This document shows positions 54,188 through 64,000 of a stretch of DNA of 64,000 bases, in pieces. This stretch comes from Paraclostridium sordellii (GTDB lineage Bacteria > Bacillota > Clostridia > Peptostreptococcales > Peptostreptococcaceae), in the NCBI RefSeq assembly GCF_000953675.1, contig NZ_LN679998.1, positions 3,059,752 to 3,123,751 of the forward strand. Reading direction: 5' to 3'. Positions within the stretch are counted from its first letter, which is position 1; every line of letters begins with the position of its first letter. The notes under the pieces were generated by a model. The model did no database searches. It was not told the DNA's origin and was given only the letters and a program-made list of their open reading frames with translations. The position numbers and the translations under genes were made by a program.

Positions 54188-55585
54188 TTATTTTGACTCT
54201 ACTAATTCTTCTTTTGTTTCATTTTCTTTAATTTCATTTTCACTTAAACCTCTATTATATTTTTTTGTAAATATAACTACTAATAAAACTGATGCTATAA
54301 AATATAATGTACTCGCTATATAATAAGCATTCCCATATCCTGCTTCTGTTTTTAATAATGAATATCTAGCATATATCCCTGCAAATATACCTACTATAGA
54401 ATTTGATATAAGTATAAATGAACTATATGCTGGAGCTAAGTTTTTAGGAACAAATGTAAGTGGTAGTGATTGCTGTATAGGATTCGATGCATTAGCCAGT
54501 CCTGATCTTAAAAATAATACAGCCCCTATTATCCATGCAATATTTCCTCCGAACATAGTACCATTAGCCATGATTAACATAAGAGGAATGCATAGTATCA
54601 TTGATAGAGATATAGTCACTATAGATCCTAGTTTTTTCTCTAAAAATGGTGCTGCTAAAAATCCTAATACCATTGCTAACGTTTGCATTGTAATTATAGT
54701 AGACACCGTACCTCTACTTATATGCAAGAAATTATTTAAATATATTGGAAAATATGGTGTTATTAATAATGCTCCAAATCTTATTATGCTAAATATTACA
54801 ACCCACATAAGAATATATTTATTACAAAATATTTTTAAATCAAATTTTTTCTCTGATTTTCTAGCTGCTATTTCTTCTTCTGTTTCTCTGTAATCTTCAA
54901 CTCTCTCTCTTAAAAAGAATAAACAAATTAAGGCCAAAGCTGTAAATATAATTGCAATCCATAAAGCAAACTCATAAGAACTTATATAATATCCCATTTG
55001 AGTAGAATTTAATTTACTTGCATTTTCAGATAAAACTGAAGCTTTATCATAGCTTATATCTAAATATTTACTAAATTTCCATACGACGATTTTCCCATTT
55101 AAAAATGTTAATATTGATTGACTTATTAAGTTACAATACATAACTCTTGCGAACATAGAGATTCTTTTATCTTTTGGTGTATATGATGTGAACATTAGAG
55201 GATATATGAAGTCGAATAATCCGGCTCCAATATTAACTAAGATGTTGGCTACAAGAATAACTCCTGCATTACTACTATAAATACATGATAATAATGCTCC
55301 TATTAATACAACTGGTGCACATATTATAATTTTTTTGTATCCCAATTTGTGAACTAATAAAAGTGTCATTGCCATTATGAAAGTTCCTATAGATGTATAC
55401 ATTGGTAAGCCTTTTACAACATCTGGTACTGTTAAGTTAAGATATGATATGTACGAATCGTTGGTTATACCAGTAACAGCTCCCATGAAAATATAACTTA
55501 CAATGAATATGGCACAATTGTATTTCCATCTCTTGTCCCAACTCTTATCATTGCTAGTAATTATACCTACTAATCTTTCTTCCAT
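54188..55585 (-). CDS. MFS transporter
   Basis: 465 residues, 12 transmembrane helices in two halves with a cytoplasmic central loop (RERVEDYRETEEEIAARKSEKK) and a long acidic C-terminal tail. The sugar- or drug-type motif A is not clear; MFTSYTPKDKRISMFARVM between helices 4 and 5 is typical of an MFS group found in clostridia. The substrate is unknown. Its place between two purine permeases makes a nucleobase- or nucleoside-related role possible but unproven. ATG at 55585 follows AGGGGTGAAGTAT; the ORF's first GTG lies in that site. Confidence 0.82.
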   Translation of the reverse strand: MEERLVGIITSNDKSWDKRWKYNCAIFIVSYIFMGAVTGITNDSYISYLNLTVPDVVKGLPMYTSIGTFIMAMTLLLVHKLGYKKIIICAPVVLIGALLSCIYSSNAGVILVANILVNIGAGLFDFIYPLMFTSYTPKDKRISMFARVMYCNLISQSILTFLNGKIVVWKFSKYLDISYDKASVLSENASKLNSTQMGYYISSYEFALWIAIIFTALALICLFFLRERVEDYRETEEEIAARKSEKKFDLKIFCNKYILMWVVIFSIIRFGALLITPYFPIYLNNFLHISRGTVSTIITMQTLAMVLGFLAAPFLEKKLGSIVTISLSMILCIPLMLIMANGTMFGGNIAWIIGAVLFLRSGLANASNPIQQSLPLTFVPKNLAPAYSSFILISNSIVGIFAGIYARYSLLKTEAGYGNAYYIASTLYFIASVLLVVIFTKKYNRGLSENEIKENETKEELVESK

Positions 55586-55928
55586 ATACTTCACCCCTTG
55601 AGTTGTTTTTTTTAATTATATAACAATATTCAACAAAAAAATCATAGTTTTTGTTTACATAATATTTACATTAATGGAATATAATTTATATTTTTTAATT
55701 AGTTTAATTTTTAACAATTATATTCTTAATTTAGAAAATAAAAAATTAACTGAATTATACCTTAAGCTTTTTATTGATATTTATTATCAAATCAATAATA
55801 TTTGATAATAAATTAAATATTATTTTTACAAAAATTATTTAATTTATTTAGCATTTTTTGAATTGTTTATTTAATTTTATTTAGCAAATAAAAAAGTCTA
55901 TAAACATATTGTTTATAGACTTTAATTT
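55586..55928. other. AT-rich intergenic region with one inverted repeat
   Basis: About 340 bases without a gene. It holds the terminator at 55893-55923 and a 12-bp perfect inverted repeat TTTATTATCAAA / TTTGATAATAAA (55780-55791 and 55801-55812, 9-base spacer), which may be an operator for the MFS gene. No promoter is clear. Nothing else is visible. Confidence 0.4.
55893..55923 (-). terminator. Terminator of the second purine permease
   Basis: AAAGTCTATAAAC (55893-55905) pairs perfectly with GTTTATAGACTTT (55911-55923). It lies 5 bases after the stop codon. Confidence 0.8.
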
Positions 55929-57236
55929 TTATAAAAATGCAAATTTTAAAATGAATATTATACTTAATACAAGTAATGAAATCTTTGTTTCTTCCTTTTT
56001 TCCAGCAATTAATTTTAAGAAAGTATATGCTATTATTCCAAACATAATACCATCAGCAACACTATATGATAAAGGCATCATAATAAATGTTATAAATGCT
56101 GGTATCGCATCTGTAAAATCCTCAAAATTTATTTTTAATATAGAACTTGCCATCAAGAATCCTACTAGTATAAGTATCGGTGCAGTTGCTTGAGCAGGTA
56201 TCGATACAAATAATGGAGCAAAGAATAAAGATATAAAGAACAAAATTCCCGTTACACATGCTGTTAGTCCTGTTCTTCCTCCTACAGCTATACCAGATCC
56301 ACTTTCTACAGTAGTAGCCAATGTAGATGTTCCTAATACAGATGCTGAAGTAGTAGAAATAGACTCAGCTAGTAATGCTTTTTTTACATTTGGCATATTC
56401 CCATTTTCATCTAATAAATTAGCTCTTTGAGCTATTCCTAATAAAAATCCAATTGAATCAAACATATTAACAAATAATAATGTAAGAACTATAACTAGCA
56501 TATCTAAACTAAATATCTGACTACGACTTACATCAAATACTTTCATAAATACAGGCTGAATAGATGGTGGTAAATCTATTATTCCAGTTGGCATAGGTAC
56601 TATAGTAAATATCATCCCTATGGCAGATGTTATTATTATAGATATTAAAAATGCTCCGTTTACATTTTTTATTAATAATGTAGCCGCTATCATTAAACCT
56701 ATTATAGCAAGTAAAACTACAGGAGACTTAATATTTCCTAAAGATATTATAGCTCCTCCTTGTTGAACTATACCTGCATTTACAAGCCCTATAAATGTTA
56801 TAAATAATCCTATTCCAGCTGTAATTGCATGTTTTAAAACCTCTGGCATACATTCTATTATCTTTTCGCGCACATTAGTTATTGTTAATAATACAAATAT
56901 AACTCCCTCTATGAACATAGCACATAAAGCAAATTGCCAAGTATATCCCATACCTAGTACTACAGTATAAGTAAAAAATGCATTTATACCCATACTAGGC
57001 GCTAATATTATAGGATAATTTGCAAGTAATCCCATTACAAAGCACCCTATACCTGAAGCTATAGCTGTTGCTGTGAATACCGCTCCTTTATCCATTCCAG
57101 CTTGTCCTAATATGCTAGGATTTACAACTAATATATATGCTATAGTCATAAAAGTTGTTACTCCTGCTAAAACTTCTGTTTTAACATTTGTGTTATTTTT
57201 ACTTAATTTAAAAAACTTTTCTAAAGTATTTTGCAT
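55929..57236 (-). CDS. AzgA/PbuG-type purine permease (second copy)
   Basis: 435 residues, clearly a paralogue of the permease at 52624-53958 (same N-terminal NTNVKTE and TTFMTxAYILVVNPSILGxAGM, VREKIIxCxPxVLKHAxTAGIGLF). Differences fall in the signature (GTSTLATTVESGSG against GTSTVTAYVESASG) and in FDSIGFLLG against FDTVGCLVG, which suggests a changed substrate. The ATG at 57236 follows GGAGG; the ORF's TTG at 57248 precedes that site. It follows guaA but beyond its terminator. Confidence 0.9.
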   Translation of the reverse strand: MQNTLEKFFKLSKNNTNVKTEVLAGVTTFMTIAYILVVNPSILGQAGMDKGAVFTATAIASGIGCFVMGLLANYPIILAPSMGINAFFTYTVVLGMGYTWQFALCAMFIEGVIFVLLTITNVREKIIECMPEVLKHAITAGIGLFITFIGLVNAGIVQQGGAIISLGNIKSPVVLLAIIGLMIAATLLIKNVNGAFLISIIITSAIGMIFTIVPMPTGIIDLPPSIQPVFMKVFDVSRSQIFSLDMLVIVLTLLFVNMFDSIGFLLGIAQRANLLDENGNMPNVKKALLAESISTTSASVLGTSTLATTVESGSGIAVGGRTGLTACVTGILFFISLFFAPLFVSIPAQATAPILILVGFLMASSILKINFEDFTDAIPAFITFIMMPLSYSVADGIMFGIIAYTFLKLIAGKKEETKISLLVLSIIFILKFAFL

Positions 57237-57280
57237 ATTTTCCTCCAATGATGATATGTTTTCGTCTATAAAAATAAAAT

Positions 57281-57315
57281 AAAAAAATAAAAAGCTTAAG
57301 CTTTTTATTTTTTTA
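57281..57315 (-). terminator. Terminator of guaA
   Basis: A perfect palindrome with 14-base arms (57284-57297 and 57298-57311, core AAGCTTAAGCTT) followed by T runs, between guaA and the second permease. A single CGAAC-type PurBox-like motif lies at 57333-57337. Confidence 0.75.
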
Positions 57316-57347
57316 TAATTTATTAATTAAGTGTTCGAATAAACTTT

Positions 57348-58886
57348 TTATTCCCATTCAATAGTTCCAGGAGGTTTACTAGTTATATCATAAACTACTC
57401 TGTTAGCTCCATCAACTTCATTAACTATTCTATTAGAAATCTTTTCTAATACATCATATGGCATCTTATACCAATCTGATGTCATACCATCAGAAGAAGT
57501 AACAGCTCTTATACCTACTAAGTAAGCATATGTTCTTTCATCTCCCATAACTCCAACAGTTTTTACATCAGGTAAAGTAGCGAATGCTTGCCATATTTCA
57601 CTGTATAATCCAGCTTTCTTTAACTCGTCCATGTATATAGCATCAGCTTCTCTTAAGATATCACATCTTTCTTTAGTAACTTCACCGATAACTCTTATTC
57701 CAAGACCTGGTCCTGGGAATGGATGTCTATATATTAAATCGTAATCTATACCAAGCTCTAAACCTATTTTTCTAACTTCATCTTTGAAAAGTTCTCTTAA
57801 AGGTTCAACTATTTTAAATTCTATGTCTTCAGGTATTCCTCCAACATTGTGGTGAGATTTTATTGTAGCAGCTTCTCCTTGTCCACTTTCTACAACGTCT
57901 GGATATATAGTTCCTTGAACTAAGAAGTCCATTTTACCTAATTTGTTAGATTCCTCTTCGAATACTCTTATAAACTCTTCACCTATTATTTTTCTCTTAG
58001 CTTCAGGCTCTGTTACACCTTTTAATTTAGATAAGAATCTATCTTCACAGTTAACTCTTATTAAATTCATATCGAACTTATCTCTAAATATTCTTTCAAC
58101 ATCATTTCCTTCATTTTTTCTAAGAAGTCCATGGTCTACGAATACACATGTTAAATTATCACCTATAGCTTTATGAACAAGTACAGCTGCAACTGATGAG
58201 TCAACTCCACCACTTAATGCACAAAGTACTTTCTTATCTCCTATAGTTTCTTTTATTTCTTTTATTTTTTCTTCTATGAATGAATCTGTTGTCCAATCTC
58301 CACTAACTTCACAAACATTGTATAAGAAGTTTCTTAATACTATATCTCCTTCTAAGCAATGTTCAACTTCTGGATGGAATTGAACTCCATATAATCTTTT
58401 CTCTGGATGATGCATAGCTGCTACTGGACAATCATTTGTATAAGCTGCTACTTCAAATCCTTCTGGTAAAACATCAATTAGGTCAGTATGGCTCATCCAA
58501 ACTGTATTTGTAGTCATACCTGTAAATATATTTGATTCATTATATGTTATAGTTGTTTTTCCATATTCTTTTTCTGCATTAGTACCTTTTCTTACGTTAC
58601 CACCTAATAAGTGAGCCATTAATTGAACTCCGTAACATATTCCAAGTATAGGCACTCCTATTTCGAATATTTCTTTACTTATTTTTGGAGATTCCTCTAA
58701 ATATGCACTATTTGGTCCTCCAGTAAATATTATTCCTTTTGGATTTTTTGCTTTTATTACTTCTATATCTGTAGTATGAGGTAATATTTCACAGTAAACA
58801 TTATTCTCTCTTACTCTTCTAGCTATTAATTGGTTATATTGGCCACCAAAATCTATTACTAAAACTAATTCATGTTGCTTTTTCAT
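57348..58886 (-). CDS. guaA: GMP synthase (glutamine-hydrolysing)
   Basis: 512 residues. The glutaminase domain has Cys84 in GICYGVQ and GVQFHPE for His/Glu. The ATP-pyrophosphatase domain has the P-loop SGGVDSS. The C-terminal dimerisation domain ends with [18 protein letters not shown] and PPGTIEWE. It starts 3 bases after the guaB stop, so the pair is one operon (IMP to XMP to GMP). Confidence 0.97.
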   Translation of the reverse strand: MKKQHELVLVIDFGGQYNQLIARRVRENNVYCEILPHTTDIEVIKAKNPKGIIFTGGPNSAYLEESPKISKEIFEIGVPILGICYGVQLMAHLLGGNVRKGTNAEKEYGKTTITYNESNIFTGMTTNTVWMSHTDLIDVLPEGFEVAAYTNDCPVAAMHHPEKRLYGVQFHPEVEHCLEGDIVLRNFLYNVCEVSGDWTTDSFIEEKIKEIKETIGDKKVLCALSGGVDSSVAAVLVHKAIGDNLTCVFVDHGLLRKNEGNDVERIFRDKFDMNLIRVNCEDRFLSKLKGVTEPEAKRKIIGEEFIRVFEEESNKLGKMDFLVQGTIYPDVVESGQGEAATIKSHHNVGGIPEDIEFKIVEPLRELFKDEVRKIGLELGIDYDLIYRHPFPGPGLGIRVIGEVTKERCDILREADAIYMDELKKAGLYSEIWQAFATLPDVKTVGVMGDERTYAYLVGIRAVTSSDGMTSDWYKMPYDVLEKISNRIVNEVDGANRVVYDITSKPPGTIEWE

Positions 58887-58889
58887 ATT

Positions 58890-60389
<1,500 letters not shown>

Positions 60390-60405
60390 TTAGTTTTTAT
60401 ATAAT

Positions 60406-60410
60406 CGAAC
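60406..60410 (+). promoter_or_regulatory. PurBox-like motif in the guaB leader
   Basis: ATAATCGAACTTTTTT (60401-60416) matches the PurBox pattern around the CGAAC core at 60406-60410. It lies between the riboswitch terminator and the guaB ribosome binding site. Binding is inferred only. Confidence 0.35.
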
Positions 60411-60460
60411 TTTTTTATACTTTTTAATTACAAAACTTTATCAATTGTAAAAAAGGGTAC

Positions 60461-60510
60461 AAAAAAACCTGTATAATAACTTCTTTATAAGTGAAATTAC
60501 TATACAGGTT
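60461..60510 (-). terminator. Riboswitch-controlled terminator before guaB
   Basis: AACCTGTATA (60466-60475) and TATACAGGTT (60501-60510) form the stem, with an inner ACTTC..AAGT pairing. On the minus strand it is followed by a T run. It lies about 95 bases after the aptamer. Upstream, AAAACTCT and AGAGTTTT segments (60513-60520 and about 60581-60588) and TTATAGG/CCTATAA form other helices in the expression platform. Confidence 0.75.
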
Positions 60511-60603
60511 CTTAAAACTCTTTTACTAGTAGCTAACTTATAGGGATCTAGTATCAGCCTATAAATTTACTGTTTTATGATAGAGTTTTAACTATAATAA
60601 TTT

Positions 60604-60674
60604 CACTCATAGTCAGAGTATTTTCGGTACTCCGGTAGAGACTCTCAGACCATATTTCTGAGTATATATGAGTG
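60604..60674 (-). promoter_or_regulatory. Guanine riboswitch aptamer (purine class)
   Basis: On the minus strand P1 is CACTCATA (60674-60667) with TATGAGTG (60611-60604). The conserved cores are ATATGGTCTGAGAGTCTCTACCGG-like (P2, J1/2, J2/3 with TCTACC) and GACTATGAG at the 3' end. The specificity base in GAcTATG is C (plus-strand G at 60612), which marks guanine/hypoxanthine rather than adenine. It precedes guaB with a terminator in between, so guanine should switch the operon off. Confidence 0.92.
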
Positions 60675-60720
60675 ATTTTTTATTTATAATTTTGTATACA
60701 ATTTGTATAAGTTGTTTATT

Positions 60721-60749
60721 AATTTATCAAATTTTCGAACTTGTGTCAA
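60721..60749 (-). promoter_or_regulatory. guaB promoter with PurBox-like core
   Basis: On the minus strand -35 TTGACA (60749-60744), 17 bases, then a weak -10 TAAATT (60726-60721). A CGAAC core (plus strand 60736-60740) lies inside the spacer. It lies about 50 bases upstream of the aptamer. Confidence 0.5.
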
Positions 60750-60754
60750 CAATT

Positions 60755-61198
60755 TTATACGAATTTATTTTTTATTGAGCAATTTATACTATCATATACA
60801 CTTTTTATGGATATATTAGCATTTTTAGCTATAATCCTACACTCTTCATACTCAGGTGTAATTTTTATAATTTTATCTTTATATGACCCTATCTTAATAG
60901 TAACTTCTCCAAATTCACAATCTAACTTTTCAAATCTTCTTTTCAAAACGTTTCTATTGTACCTTTGATATCTAACTCCAAAGGTCGTTGTTTCCATTAA
61001 TATTATCTCAATAAACTTTTCTAAATCTATTTCTTTACATAATACTGATAACTTAATAGCTGGTCTATTTTTTTTCATGTATATACTCTCTGTATATACA
61101 TCTAAAGCACCTTCTTCTATTAATTTTTCATATAAATATGAAAATATTTCTGAAGACATATCATCAATATTAGCATTAATTTCATAGATTATTGACTC
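60755..61198 (-). CDS. larC: LarC C-terminal part (LarC2), read after a -1 shift from larC1
   Basis: C-terminal half of the nickel-pincer-cofactor nickel insertase. Counting from the -1 frame codon GAG at 61198, the frame reads ESIIYEINANIDDMSSEIFSY and continues through GALDVYTESIYMKKNRP to KNKFV, the usual LarC second domain. The ATG at 61159 inside it has no ribosome binding site, so expression by frameshifting from larC1 is more likely than separate initiation. The full LarC would be about 390 residues. In Lactiplantibacillus plantarum larC is also read through a programmed frameshift. Confidence 0.75.
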   Translation of the reverse strand, partial: ESIIYEINANIDDMSSEIFSYLYEKLIEEGALDVYTESIYMKKNRPAIKLSVLCKEIDLEKFIEIILMETTTFGVRYQRYNRNVLKRRFEKLDCEFGEVTIKIGSYKDKIIKITPEYEECRIIAKNANISIKSVYDSINCSIKNKFV

Positions 61199-61923
61199 TT
61201 TTTTTTTATACCCAAAATAGTCCTTAACATATTAGGTATTTCAAATTTATTATGTCCTATGCCATAACCAATTTGACTTACTTCAAATTCAACTATATCA
61301 ACAAATTCATCACACAAAGTCTTTATTATCGCTGCTCCTGTCGGTGTAGTACATTCTCCTTTTACTGTATTAAACTTAACCGGTACACCCTTTAAAATCT
61401 CAATAGTAGCTGGAGCAGGCACAGGCATTGTGCCATGATCACATTTTACAAATCCCGATCCAACAGGCACAGCAGTTGAACAGATTTTATCAATATTTAA
61501 CAAATCTATTAATATTGAACATCCAACTATATCTACAATCGAATCTATAGCTCCAACTTCATGAAAATGTATTTTATCAATAGTAGTTCCATGAACTTTT
61601 GCTTCCGCTTCGCCAATAGTCATAAAAATATTTTTTGCTCTTTCTTTTATACTATCATTTAAAGATGAATTATCAATGATATCAAATACATCTACTAAAT
61701 GTCTATGTGCATGACCTTCTTTTGCTACAACATTTACATTAGTTCCAACTATACCACTTTCATTTTTTTGACTTATTTCTATACTAAATTCATCTTTAAG
61801 ATTGAGTTTACTCATTTCTTCTAGAAATATTTCTTTAGAAACTCCTAGGTTTAATAAACTTGCAATAGTCATATCTCCAGATATCCCATTTACAATGTCA
61901 AAGTATAAAATTCTCTCCTCCAT
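61189..61923 (-). CDS. larC: LarC N-terminal part (LarC1), nickel insertion for the nickel-pincer cofactor
   Basis: The first 244 residues of LarC, which inserts Ni into the pyridinium-3,5-bisthiocarboxylic acid cofactor of lactate racemase. It contains FDIVNGISGDM, IHFHEVGAIDSIVDI and GECTTPTGAAI, all conserved. The frame ends GIKKKSQ at a stop just after a run of nine A and a G. The ATG at 61923 follows AAGAAGGT; an earlier ORF start lies upstream. It starts 19 bases after the larB stop. No larE or larA is in the window. Confidence 0.88.
   Translation of the reverse strand: MEERILYFDIVNGISGDMTIASLLNLGVSKEIFLEEMSKLNLKDEFSIEISQKNESGIVGTNVNVVAKEGHAHRHLVDVFDIIDNSSLNDSIKERAKNIFMTIGEAEAKVHGTTIDKIHFHEVGAIDSIVDIVGCSILIDLLNIDKICSTAVPVGSGFVKCDHGTMPVPAPATIEILKGVPVKFNTVKGECTTPTGAAIIKTLCDEFVDIVEFEVSQIGYGIGHNKFEIPNMLRTILGIKKKSQ
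61198..61207 (-). promoter_or_regulatory. Programmed -1 frameshift or slippage site in larC
   Basis: On the minus strand A9 then G (61207-61199, 61198) contains the canonical A-AAA-AAG heptamer. Shifting back one base there joins larC1 and larC2 exactly. The long A tract could equally cause RNA-polymerase slippage. No downstream pseudoknot is obvious and no upstream Shine-Dalgarno-like stimulator is seen. Confidence 0.7.
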
Positions 61924-61942
61924 GCTAATACCTTCTTTCAAA

Positions 61943-62686
61943 TTAGTCTAGTTTATTTATGGTAGCAGCTAAATAACCAGCTCCAAATCCATTATCAATA
62001 TTTACTACGGATATGCCTGAAGCACAACTATTTAACATTGTTAAAAGGGCTGATAATCCTTTAAAATTCGCTCCATATCCAACAGATGTAGGTACAGCTA
62101 TAACAGGAACATCAACTAATCCACCTACAACACTAGGTAGTGCTCCTTCCATTCCTGCTACTACTATTAATACCCTAGCTTCTCTTATTATATCTATTTT
62201 ATTAAATAATCTATGTATTCCTGCAACCCCTACATCATAAACTCTTTCAACGTCATTTCCTAAAAATTTAGCAGTATAGTAAGCTTCATCAGCAACAGGT
62301 ATGTCAGATGTCCCCCCTGTAATAACTACTATCTTACCTTTTCCTATATTATTTATTGGCTCATTTTGTATTTTTAACATTTTAGATAATTCTTCATATT
62401 CACATTCTGGATAAATCTTTTTTACTTGTTCATAAGTTTCTTTTCTACATCTAGTTCCTAATATATTTGATCCTTTTTCACTCATCTTATTTATAATCCC
62501 TAAAATATGTTCATCACTTTTTCCCTCACAGTAAATAACTTCAGGGTATCCATTTCTTATTTGTCTATGATGATCTATATTTGCATAACCTATATCTTCG
62601 CAAGACAAATTTTTAAGTTTCTCCATAGCTAAATCTATATCTATATCATTATTTTTTACTTGTTTAAGTAACTCTCTTATATCCAT
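61943..62686 (-). CDS. larB: LarB, pyridinium-3,5-biscarboxylic acid mononucleotide synthase
   Basis: 247 residues. The C-terminal half is a PurE-like domain (VVITGGTSDIPVADEAYYTA, GIHRLF, GMEGALPSVVGGLVDVPVIAVPTSVGYG), and the N-terminal half carries the LarB-specific region (DHHRQIRNGYPEVIYCEGK). It carboxylates nicotinic acid adenine dinucleotide at the start of cofactor synthesis. ATG at 62686 follows AGGGGGTATTT; the ORF's first start is upstream. First gene of larB-larC. Confidence 0.9.
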   Translation of the reverse strand: MDIRELLKQVKNNDIDIDLAMEKLKNLSCEDIGYANIDHHRQIRNGYPEVIYCEGKSDEHILGIINKMSEKGSNILGTRCRKETYEQVKKIYPECEYEELSKMLKIQNEPINNIGKGKIVVITGGTSDIPVADEAYYTAKFLGNDVERVYDVGVAGIHRLFNKIDIIREARVLIVVAGMEGALPSVVGGLVDVPVIAVPTSVGYGANFKGLSALLTMLNSCASGISVVNIDNGFGAGYLAATINKLD

Positions 62687-62782
62687 AAATACCCCCTTCA
62701 TTATAATTCGTTTAAAATAATTCTATCATACTAAGCATACCTTTTCCACCAATCCAAATTTATATAATTTTTCCTAATATAT

Positions 62783-62830
62783 AAAACTAAAAAGAGATAG
62801 CCTAAACTTAGGCTATCTCTTTTTAGTTTT
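62783..62830 (-). terminator. Very strong terminator of groEL
   Basis: Twenty-three-base perfect arms (62783-62805 with 62808-62830, core GAGATAGCCTAA) enclose a 2-base loop. It is about 60 bases after the groEL stop, closing the chaperonin operon before larB. Confidence 0.85.
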
Positions 62831-62892
62831 ATATAAATAAGTTAAATAATCTACTTTAAGATTAAGTGTTCATAAAAGGATTTTTAACTAAT

Positions 62893-64000
<1,108 letters not shown>

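Noticed and set aside
55780-55812. Inverted repeat as a terminator
   Set aside because: No T run follows either arm and it is about 200 bases from the nearest stop. An operator is more likely, but unproven.

Overview
The window reads as a low-GC anaerobic Firmicute chromosome, most likely of the family Peptostreptococcaceae (relatives of Clostridioides, Paeniclostridium, Romboutsia). The reasons are the very AT-rich intergenic DNA, strong GGAGG-type ribosome binding sites, hydroxylamine reductase (hybrid-cluster protein), rubrerythrin, an archaeal-type LOR/SDH-domain enzyme, and a GroEL - lar - gua - purine permease - pur block that resembles the arrangement I recall in C. difficile relatives. 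Species cannot be fixed from the sequence alone. No phage, insertion sequence, CRISPR array or tRNA gene was seen.

Layout. 1-250: promoter and leader of an rRNA operon that runs off the left edge on the minus strand. 0.3-6.6 kb: hemolysin-III protein, a cadC-cadA metal-efflux operon with its operator, a methionine-rich protein, and a DUF948/YtxH envelope pair. 6.7-14 kb: HAD phosphatase with a zinc-ribbon partner, a three-gene DUF5685 / Cys-tail / membrane operon, a LOR/SDH enzyme, a YfcE-type phosphoesterase, a BAX-inhibitor-like protein and MsrAB. 14-20 kb: DUF2975-HTH pair, MarR regulator, ROK kinase with FUSC transporter, two small charged proteins, beta-carbonic anhydrase and a candidate structured small RNA. 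20-33 kb: hcp, two c-di-GMP enzymes, a mini bL25-like protein, a second ROK kinase, AI-2E-type permease, MurJ and an AgrC/AgrA-like two-component system. 33-40 kb: a sigma-54 regulon (amidotransferase plus a frameshifted permease with their activator), a C_GCAxxG_C_C protein, and a PP2C phosphatase with a glycosyltransferase.

40-64 kb is a nucleotide block, nearly all on the minus strand: purE-C-F-M-N-H-D-L in one operon (PRPP to IMP), rubrerythrin and a lipoprotein, two AzgA/PbuG-type purine permeases flanking an MFS transporter, guaB-guaA (IMP to GMP) behind a guanine riboswitch with a terminator, then larB-larC (nickel-pincer cofactor) and the 3' two-thirds of groEL. CGAAC-core PurBox-like motifs recur near the pur, permease and guaB promoters, which suggests PurR-type control in addition to the riboswitch.

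The points most worth checking are the ~190-nt RNA at 19803-19996, the larC1/larC2 join at an A9-G slippery tract, the sigma-54 promoter controlling a permease that has a frameshift, the DUF5685 operon with an 18-cysteine tail, and the PP2C/glycosyltransferase pair.
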